Of a DNA stretch of 27,637 nt, positions 21,592 to 27,637 are shown in pieces. Position 1 is the first letter of the stretch; the number at the start of each line of letters is the position of its first letter. This stretch comes from a virus. The stretch is from positions 1 through 27,637 of the IMG/VR virus record IMGVR_UViG_3300033571_006933. The stretch is one strand, 5' to 3'. A program made the position numbers and the translations under genes. The notes under the pieces are model-generated. The model saw only the letters and a program-made list of their open reading frames with translations. It was not told the DNA's origin and made no database searches.

Positions 21592-24500
21592 TTATTTCTC
21601 CTCTAGTGCAGTTATTTTAGTTTCTAATTCTTGAATTGCTTTAACAAGATACGGAATTAAGTGTATATGCTCTACAGACCTCAGCGGGTCACCTTCAATG
21701 TCAAACGGCACATCGGTAGTTCCTGGCGGTATTTTTGATACAATTACTAAATTATCGTCAAAAATTTCTTCCAGTTCCTGAGCTATAAATCCAGGAATTC
21801 TTCTGTCAGTATCGTCAACAATAGAGTCAAATGTAACTGGATTTATTTGTTTAATCAAATCTAGTGCAGAAGCTATTGTTTCAATGTTTTTCTTAAGTCT
21901 AGCATCCGAAGATGAAATGGCTAAAGCAGAACCATTTGCACCTCTTACGTTAGCTGCTAATGTACTCGACCCAAATGTGGCTACTGTAATGTTTCCATTG
22001 GTGTTTAATGTTGACCCAAGTCCAGCGCCAGATCGAACAAATGTGTCGGCCACAATAGATGTAGTGGTTGTTATACCTCCAACTACGTCTAAATTACTAT
22101 TAAAAGTTTTTCCAGTAGAGAGAGCCATTCCAGTGCTACTTATTGAAAGTGTTGCAATGTTATCTACTTGAAATACGTGGAGTCCACCAGTCAAATAATT
22201 TAGAGAAGAAGAAGATTGTCCAGTTATTCTTCCAACTTCGCTGCCAGAATCATTATAAAAAACTAATGCATTACTAGCGGCACTCATCAAAACTCTTCTT
22301 CCAGAGGAAGCAGTTCTAAAAGTTCCACCAGTAAATGTTCCACCGGTAACCGTCCCATTTACAGTTGCAGTGTCAATAAACACGTCGTCTGCATAAAAAT
22401 CACCCCCGGCGGTAAGTCGGAAACTTGTAGTTCCGTTTGACCTAAAAGCTGCAATTCTGTCCTTTGTTAAGCTAATTTTTGGATTTTGATTTGTTACAAA
22501 GGCAGATAGTCTAATTTCTCTACCATTAAAAACATAGGTGCTTATGGCATCTGCTTGAATTTTGTCGGCAGTAATTGCATCTGCAGCTATTTTATCTGCG
22601 CTGATAGCACCCGCCGAGATTTTTACGGCAGTAATAGCTCCGGCATTAATTTTGTCAGCTTCAACCGCGTTAGCGGCTATTTTTCCTGCAGTAATAGCTC
22701 CCGCAGCTATGGTTGCGGCAGTTACTGCATCTGCTCCAATTTTTCCGGCAATAATAGCCCCAGCAGCTATTTCATCAGCCCCAATAGCACCAGCGGAAAT
22801 TTTATCTGCGGTAATTGCATCAGCTGCTATTTGCTGAGCACCAATAGCCCCGGCTGTAATTTTTTCGCTAGTTATAGCGCCCGCAGCTATTGTTGCTGCA
22901 GTTACAGCGCCCGCCGCTATTTTACCGGCTGTAATAGCTGAAGCTTCAATGGCGGGTCCAGTTACAGCATTAGCTGCTATGGCTGCCGAAGTGACGGCAT
23001 TAGCTGCTATTGCTAAAGCAGTTACGGCACCATTTGCTAAGGCCTGCGCTTGAACAGCGCCGCCCAAAATCTTAGACGCAGTTACGGCACCATTTGCTAA
23101 AGCATTTGCAGAAACAGTTCCGTCAACAAAAGGCCAAGTGTTTAGGGTTGAATAAATTAAGTCTGTGTTAACTAACGGAGAAACCTGAGCGGTGACTTGC
23201 TCGGAGGGGGACCCTTCAACTCCAGAAGTATTTACTAAAGATATTTTTATGTAATAAGAAGTATTGTAATTTAAATCTGTAAGAACATCAAATCCACCCT
23301 CTGGACCAAATACTCTAGTGCTTAAAGCCAAATTGGTAGGCCCAGGAGTGAACCCAGAAACCGTTGAAAGATAAATTTTCATCACAACTATGTCAGCTGG
23401 AGCAGCTACGGTTGTACTCGGACCTGTCTTTAAAAACCCATCCCAAGTAACAGTAATTGTTCCCAATCTGCTGGTAGCAATGGGAGGAGTTGGTGGATAA
23501 GTAGTGTGGTCGCCCGTTTTTAGCTGGGTAGTGTGAGTAGCAGTGGCGGGGTCAGAGTCTTGGCTACCAGAGTCTCTTGCATATAGTTCAAAATAGTAAG
23601 TTTCACCCTGCTCCAAATCAAAATTAGGGCCAAATACAAATGACGATGCAGAAGTGGTAGGTAAAAAGTGGCTATCCCAGTCGGCAGTCGGACTAGTTCG
23701 GTATTTAATTACATAACCTATTAAGTCTGTTAGAGGCTCTCCTGCTTCAGTTAAAGTCGGGGCAGTCCAAGTTAGTGTTACTTCAGAATACGAATTAAAA
23801 AGAGGGCCATGTACTTTTGGAACAGAAGTAATTTGTAAATTTGTTGGAGCTGCGGGAGGGTCTCCATCTCTAATGGGGTCAGCAACAGTAGAAAAATCTA
23901 CCCAACGAATGCCGTCCCAATAATAGATTTTACTATTAGTGCTATCCGCCCACGTGGAACCAATTGGAAGATATTCTCTGGCAACTGGAAATACGTAGCT
24001 AGCAGAAACAGGGGCAGTGGCCGGAACTGGAGTAACTACGCCCGCTGGTAGAGTATAGACAAGAGTGTTGCTCGTTACAGAATCAATTTTGAAAAGACCA
24101 TCTAAGCCAAAAACAGTTGGACTAGAGGAAAACAAGTCAAAGAAAAGTATATCTCCAGCTTTAAAACTATGAGCAGAGCTTGTAGTGATAGTTGCAGTGG
24201 TGCCAGTAATTGCATACGTGCTTATTAGTCGTTTAGTTGAAAGCCTTTTTCTAGCACTTAAAGTGGTAGGAGCCTGAGTTTCGGGGACAAATGAATATGT
24301 GTTTGTAATCGTTACGCCAGCAAGCTGATCTTGAGTAGGGTCGTGCTTTACTCTTGGCGGAGTAACTTTAATTGGAAGATTTCTGTTGTCCCAGGGTGGA
24401 GTGTCAGTATGTTTTACGTCAAAAGTTCCATCTACATCTATCTGTAAACTGGCGTCAGTGGTGATATAGATGCCTCGTACTTCAATTTTTTCATTTGTTT

Positions 24501-24780
24501 CTACACCTAAATCTGACTCTAGATATATTTCAACTCGGTCCTGCTGGGTTCCGGCATGTTTTGCCGTATATAAATAAGCGTCTTGTATTTTTCTAAACTG
24601 CCCCGGGGCATCTGGACCGACCACGGAAGCAGGAGTTTCGGGGGCAGTGTCTATTGGTAGTAAAGCTTGTATTTCACTGTTAGTTAGAAGATTAGTAGAG
24701 CGCATCTCGACGGAACGAACGCGTTGCTCCAGTCTGCTCATTAGACTAGTTAATTTTCTGCGACGACGACGAATTCCCAT
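21592..24780 (-). CDS. Tail fibre with FN3 domains, 10-residue repeat array and S74 autochaperone
   Basis: A 1062-residue protein. The N-terminus is Arg-rich and coiled (MGIRRRRRKL, SRLEQRVRSVEM). Two FN3-like domains follow at about 305-420 (SYSEVTLTWTAPT...LEQGETYYFELYARD) and 430-530 (TITVTWDG...NYNTSYYIKISLV). Residues about 555-745 are about 19 copies of a 10-residue unit of type AITADKIAAG. A beta-rich tip follows (TATVNGTVTGGTFTGG). The C-terminal 105 residues are a peptidase S74/endosialidase chaperone: SSDARLKKNIE with S958 and K963/K964, then RIPGFIAQELEEIF. In this family the Ser-Lys pair cleaves the chaperone off after trimerisation. It shares 1 nt with the hub-like gene (TAATG), so it probably attaches to that hub. 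Confidence 0.9.
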   Translation of the reverse strand: MGIRRRRRKLTSLMSRLEQRVRSVEMRSTNLLTNSEIQALLPIDTAPETPASVVGPDAPGQFRKIQDAYLYTAKHAGTQQDRVEIYLESDLGVETNEKIEVRGIYITTDASLQIDVDGTFDVKHTDTPPWDNRNLPIKVTPPRVKHDPTQDQLAGVTITNTYSFVPETQAPTTLSARKRLSTKRLISTYAITGTTATITTSSAHSFKAGDILFFDLFSSSPTVFGLDGLFKIDSVTSNTLVYTLPAGVVTPVPATAPVSASYVFPVAREYLPIGSTWADSTNSKIYYWDGIRWVDFSTVADPIRDGDPPAAPTNLQITSVPKVHGPLFNSYSEVTLTWTAPTLTEAGEPLTDLIGYVIKYRTSPTADWDSHFLPTTSASSFVFGPNFDLEQGETYYFELYARDSGSQDSDPATATHTTQLKTGDHTTYPPTPPIATSRLGTITVTWDGFLKTGPSTTVAAPADIVVMKIYLSTVSGFTPGPTNLALSTRVFGPEGGFDVLTDLNYNTSYYIKISLVNTSGVEGSPSEQVTAQVSPLVNTDLIYSTLNTWPFVDGTVSANALANGAVTASKILGGAVQAQALANGAVTALAIAANAVTSAAIAANAVTGPAIEASAITAGKIAAGAVTAATIAAGAITSEKITAGAIGAQQIAADAITADKISAGAIGADEIAAGAIIAGKIGADAVTAATIAAGAITAGKIAANAVEADKINAGAITAVKISAGAISADKIAADAITADKIQADAISTYVFNGREIRLSAFVTNQNPKISLTKDRIAAFRSNGTTSFRLTAGGDFYADDVFIDTATVNGTVTGGTFTGGTFRTASSGRRVLMSAASNALVFYNDSGSEVGRITGQSSSSLNYLTGGLHVFQVDNIATLSISSTGMALSTGKTFNSNLDVVGGITTTTSIVADTFVRSGAGLGSTLNTNGNITVATFGSSTLAANVRGANGSALAISSSDARLKKNIETIASALDLIKQINPVTFDSIVDDTDRRIPGFIAQELEEIFDDNLVIVSKIPPGTTDVPFDIEGDPLRSVEHIHLIPYLVKAIQELETKITALEEK
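22556..23125 (-). repeat. 30-bp imperfect tandem repeat coding for 10-residue units
   Basis: About 19 contiguous 30-bp units with no gap lie within the S74 fibre gene. The coded consensus is roughly [KT]-I-[AST]-A-[GD]-A-[IV]-T-A-[DGA], with Ile, Ala, Ala/Val recurring at fixed places. Units differ by several bases each, so this is old protein-level repetition rather than a young array. The regular spacing predicts an elongated trimeric beta-helix or coiled shaft, about 190 residues long. Plus-strand open frames here (22555-22941) are shadows. Confidence 0.85.
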
Positions 24781-26900
24781 TACTCTAGTATTGCCTTTCC
24801 GTCAATAATTTGAATCCCGCTAATTGGAATAGAGGGCTCTGTAACTAAGTCTAATGAAACTTCTTCGGGGTAACTCGGGGTATCTGGAATAGTAACTGAG
24901 TATGAAATTATCTTTCTAACCAAAACCCCGCTATCAGTCCCATAATCTTGCTCTAAATAACTATTCGCCCTTAAACTTACAAAATCATCATTTAGCTTTA
25001 CAGAACACCAGTCTCCCGGTTTATATGAACCCAGTGTTGGATTGGCAGAGCCATTTACAGAAATAGTAAACGTACTTATCGGGGGAACTGATTCTTCTAA
25101 TAATCTAGCAGCTTGTTTCCAAAGCACTTTTTCGTCGGGAGAGTCTAAGTCGTCAACATCGTCAATTAACGGCCACCCCTGATTCAACAGTTTGTGGTTA
25201 GAAGCCGAAGAATAGGGCTGGCTTGCGTCAGAATTTAGATTAGGGTCTTTACCCTTTACAAAAATTCTAGTTGCCGCTTCTTCGGCGTTTTCCTCAAACT
25301 GAGCCTCTAAAATGTTTCCAGGGTATTCAAATATAAGATTTTGAGCACCGTAAGCACTAGCTGGTATATCTCCATTCCATCCTGGAGACAAAGAATCTAA
25401 ATAATCTGAAAGACTCTGAGGAATTAGTGGCAAAAATTTAAAATATTTTTTAAATGTGTTAGTTGCTGCATCGTATTCACAATCAATTCGATACTCAAAG
25501 CCATTTGGTTTTGATGAGTATTCTTCAAGTATTTCTGCGACAGTTTTTAGCTCAAAACCCCTAATAATTGGATTTAGCTCTAATTTTTGGCTAGCAAGTG
25601 GAGCCTGAGACAGGTCAAACCCCAAATCTCCCAAGGTTGTGTGTTCGCCGTATGTTCCATAAGTAATAGCGCCCCGCCTTCTTACTTTTGGAGGGAAGGT
25701 GGTAGAGGTTATGTCAGTATTACTATTTGCAATATTTGCTCCAGCCATTACAACTCTGAAAGTTGTTGAGCTTGGGGCATCGTAAACTTTAAAATAACCA
25801 TCAAAAGTTTCGCTGACATTTTCTATGTAGATTATGTCATCTGCTGCCAAAGCATGAGAAGTTGTAGTTGTGTATTTAGCAATATTTCCGCTTCTACTAA
25901 AAGATTGAACTGTGTATTCAAACGGGCTTATGTTAGAAGTAACATTAGAGCCAGAATTGTTGTATGTAAATGTAGTATCATTTGGAACTGAACGAACAAT
26001 TGCTTCTTTATTGTCAAACCCAGCAATTTCTACATCTGAAATAGAAACTTTTTGGCCAGCAACTAGTTCGTGCTTTTTTGTTAAAACAACTGTAGCAATA
26101 TTGCCAGACCTAGAAACAGAAGCAATCTCATTAAATAGCTCAACACCTGGTCTAATATCGTCATTTGCAAAATCAAAATCAAAAAGGTCAGTCTTTAGCT
26201 CATTGATTAAATCACGAGCATAGTTATAAGTGTCTTGTCTAGTTTCTACAGTAATAAAAGTTTCTTCGCCAGTATCTGGGTCAAGAAATCCAACTGGCAT
26301 ATCTGGAATAGTTTTATTTTGCCCATTTTCATCCACATACGTTGCAGAAGCAGTAAAAAATGACAAACTGTCTTCAACGGTTACTCCAGTGGTTAGTATT
26401 GTGAAATAACCGTTGTATTTAGCATAATTTTTACCCCAATCAATCCAAACTGTTTCGCCCACTGCAAACGGATACTGTCCAAGTTTTAAAGTTACTGTTG
26501 CCGTTTCGCTTTCTACAATTGCAGAAGCTTCGTACGCGCTATTCCAAGTTTTCCATACAACTCTTCTGTTTAAATAGCTAGGAAATTCTGCAGCAGTAAC
26601 AGAAAGAACTTTGTCGATAAGGCTGTAAGTTCTTCCCCAAATTATTCCGCCCCAGACGCAAACCCCATTTCTAACTACATAAAGAGCAGTTTTAGCTGGG
26701 AGTGTGTTTTCATAAATATTTAAGTTGTAAGTATCCTCGGTTACTGCAATATCCCCGGTGAATGTTCCGGCTTCAGTGAGAGACCTAGAATAGGAAACGC
26801 CCCTAAAAGGAATTTCAGCCAAAAGATTGTTAGTCATCAGGTCGCAGACAAAATAACGGTAATTAACCGATTGATTGTCTGGTGAGGTTGATACTGCCAT
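24780..26900 (-). CDS. Tail hub / minor tail protein (Gp37-like)
   Basis: A 706-residue protein. The N-terminus (NYRYFVCDLMTNNLLAEIPFRGVSYSRSLTEAGTFTGDI) and the ALYVVRNGVCVWGGIIWGRTYS segment match the actinophage minor-tail/baseplate family that follows Dit, corresponding to the tail hub (Tal/gp27-like). A central insert (about 255-385) contains repeated beta motifs (RSGNIATVVLTKKHELVAGQKVSISDV and RSGNIAKYTTTTSHALAADDIIYIENV), two copies of one small domain. The last part has GYKPGDWCSVKLNDDFVSLRAN. The ring it forms should plug the tail end and hold the downstream fibre. Good ribosome site AAGGA 7 nt upstream. It comes 35 nt after the Dit-like gene. Confidence 0.8.
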   Translation of the reverse strand: MAVSTSPDNQSVNYRYFVCDLMTNNLLAEIPFRGVSYSRSLTEAGTFTGDIAVTEDTYNLNIYENTLPAKTALYVVRNGVCVWGGIIWGRTYSLIDKVLSVTAAEFPSYLNRRVVWKTWNSAYEASAIVESETATVTLKLGQYPFAVGETVWIDWGKNYAKYNGYFTILTTGVTVEDSLSFFTASATYVDENGQNKTIPDMPVGFLDPDTGEETFITVETRQDTYNYARDLINELKTDLFDFDFANDDIRPGVELFNEIASVSRSGNIATVVLTKKHELVAGQKVSISDVEIAGFDNKEAIVRSVPNDTTFTYNNSGSNVTSNISPFEYTVQSFSRSGNIAKYTTTTSHALAADDIIYIENVSETFDGYFKVYDAPSSTTFRVVMAGANIANSNTDITSTTFPPKVRRRGAITYGTYGEHTTLGDLGFDLSQAPLASQKLELNPIIRGFELKTVAEILEEYSSKPNGFEYRIDCEYDAATNTFKKYFKFLPLIPQSLSDYLDSLSPGWNGDIPASAYGAQNLIFEYPGNILEAQFEENAEEAATRIFVKGKDPNLNSDASQPYSSASNHKLLNQGWPLIDDVDDLDSPDEKVLWKQAARLLEESVPPISTFTISVNGSANPTLGSYKPGDWCSVKLNDDFVSLRANSYLEQDYGTDSGVLVRKIISYSVTIPDTPSYPEEVSLDLVTEPSIPISGIQIIDGKAILE

Positions 26901-26935
26901 CTTTTGTCCTTAAAGTCTTTATATTATTTTAGCAG

Positions 26936-27637
26936 CTAGCCAATCCAGCCAGAGCGGTAAAGAATCGTGCAAGTTGAACCACTTGGAAAATCTGTTAAAT
27001 TTATGTCATTTTCGCCAGGTTGTAAATAAATCCAGTCAATCAAAACAGAAACTTTTGCTCGACCATTAGACACATTAACCACTTTGTTGGGGTCTACGGT
27101 GTCGTACTGAACTTCTAAAACCTCTCGATTGTAAGTATCTATTTCAAGTTTGTTTGTGGCCGAAGTGCCAGCAATAATAGTTATTGACTGGTCATTAGCA
27201 TCATTTGTTATTGTTGGTGGTGCATCTTCCGGGTCAACAACAGCAAAATTTTTGGACAGTTCAATAACAATTGGAACTGGAACATTTCCAATATTTTCTA
27301 TTGTTGCAGTTCCCTGCCCGGCGGTCGGAGTTATGGTTACAGAGTTATAGCCGTCTGGGTGCCCGTCGACAAACTCATACTTGATTGGGTCCACGGCTTT
27401 AAGACCGATAGAAAAGTCATGTCGACCACGAGCATTAACGCTTGCAATTTGAGGGACGCCACTAAGTCTTACATAAGCAGCCTTACCATTTTCATTTGTG
27501 CCGTCTTCATAGACAATTAGCCAACCACCAGTTTTTATCAGACTAATTGCTTCGATAAGAGCATTTCTAGCGGCTGGAGCATCCTCGGGAGACTGAGGCA
27601 TAAATGAACCGTTTAGTGTAAGAATTCTGTTTGACCA
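26936..27637 (-). CDS. Distal tail (Dit)-like protein, 5' end outside the window
   Basis: The frame is open from the right edge to TAG at 26936-26938, 233 residues. An internal ATG at 27601 gives 221 residues, but the preceding codons (WSNRILTLNGSF) continue the conserved domain, so the real start lies beyond the window. The pattern R.LTL.G, then ED.PAARNALIEAI, then IKYEF, is typical of siphovirus Dit/tail-component proteins, where it covers the tail-tube adaptor domain. Residues after about 110 are a beta-sandwich-like domain (GTATIENIGNVPVPIVIEL). A Dit-like ring would connect the tail tube to the hub encoded next. Confidence 0.75.
   Translation of the reverse strand, partial: WSNRILTLNGSFMPQSPEDAPAARNALIEAISLIKTGGWLIVYEDGTNENGKAAYVRLSGVPQIASVNARGRHDFSIGLKAVDPIKYEFVDGHPDGYNSVTITPTAGQGTATIENIGNVPVPIVIELSKNFAVVDPEDAPPTITNDANDQSITIIAGTSATNKLEIDTYNREVLEVQYDTVDPNKVVNVSNGRAKVSVLIDWIYLQPGENDINLTDFPSGSTCTILYRSGWIG

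Noticed and set aside
22555-22941. Plus-strand open frames of 91-128 codons across the fibre repeats
   Set aside because: They are antisense shadows of the 30-bp coding repeat; the minus-strand frame is continuous over 1062 codons with clear domains.
22556-23125. Possible CRISPR-like array because of about 30-bp periodic units
   Set aside because: Units are contiguous, imperfect, in frame and lack spacers or a leader; it is protein repetition.

Overview
The window is part of a double-stranded DNA tailed-phage genome. Evidence for a phage is the Dit-like, hub-like and fibre-like tail proteins, a family A DNA polymerase, a prim-pol/SF3 helicase primase, and densely packed genes with many 1-nt stop/start overlaps. 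The host is probably an actinobacterium. The strongest clue is a WhiB-type protein (11368-11847, minus), a family known only from Actinobacteria and their phages. The pyrimidine-dimer-glycosylase-like protein also resembles a family common in that phylum. The DNA is visibly AT-rich and codon choice is A/T-rich, unlike phages of high-GC soil actinobacteria. A low-GC aquatic actinobacterium is my best guess, but that is inference. No integrase, repressor, tRNA, rRNA, CRISPR array or insertion sequence is visible.

Layout. Positions 1-4557 (plus strand) hold tail-fibre and adhesin genes: the 3' end of a collagen-like protein, a repeat-rich (propeller-like) protein, a small tail-associated protein, a second collagen-like fibre, and a multi-domain adhesin with an InlB-B/Listeria-Bacteroides-type repeat plus putative Ig domains. 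A lone minus-strand gene (4550-4900) encodes a small membrane-anchored coiled-coil protein. A 153-bp divergent intergenic region with promoter-like and palindromic elements follows. Positions 5054-11405 (plus) encode a prim-pol/SF3 primase-helicase, a glycosyltransferase-like protein, a 38-residue Cys/His mini-protein starting at TTG, an HTH-like protein, a metallophosphoesterase and a GT2-TPR protein. Three hairpins or palindromes cluster at 8655-8852.

From 27637 down to 11368 everything is on the minus strand and converges on the plus unit with a 38-bp 3' overlap. In transcription order it contains: a Dit-like tail protein (cut by the window end), a hub-like tail protein, a 1062-residue fibre with FN3 domains, a 10-residue repeat array and an autocleaving S74 chaperone, and a 52-residue coiled-coil protein. 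Next come an unknown protein, DNA polymerase I, a RuvC-like resolvase, an SNF2 helicase, a Cas4/RecB-like nuclease, a Sak4-like ATPase and an SSB-like protein. The unit ends with a GT-B-like protein, two small unknowns, a Pyr_excise-like protein, another unknown and WhiB.

How the parts fit. Polymerase, primase-helicase, SSB-like protein, Sak4-like ATPase, nuclease, resolvase and SNF2 helicase together form a plausible replication and annealing-recombination set. The two tail loci, on opposite strands at the two ends, supply the baseplate and at least five receptor-binding or accessory proteins. Three glycosyltransferase-like proteins suggest modification of a virion, a host glycan or a nucleobase; the sequence does not say which. 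Lysis genes, apart from a weak holin candidate, and head/packaging genes lie outside the window.

Starts chosen by me: 8863 for the HTH-like gene (strong AAGGAG), 9141 for the metallophosphoesterase (GTG overlapping the upstream TAG), and possibly 5111 instead of 5054 for the primase. Genes of 38 and 52 residues were found by reading the intergenic stretches.
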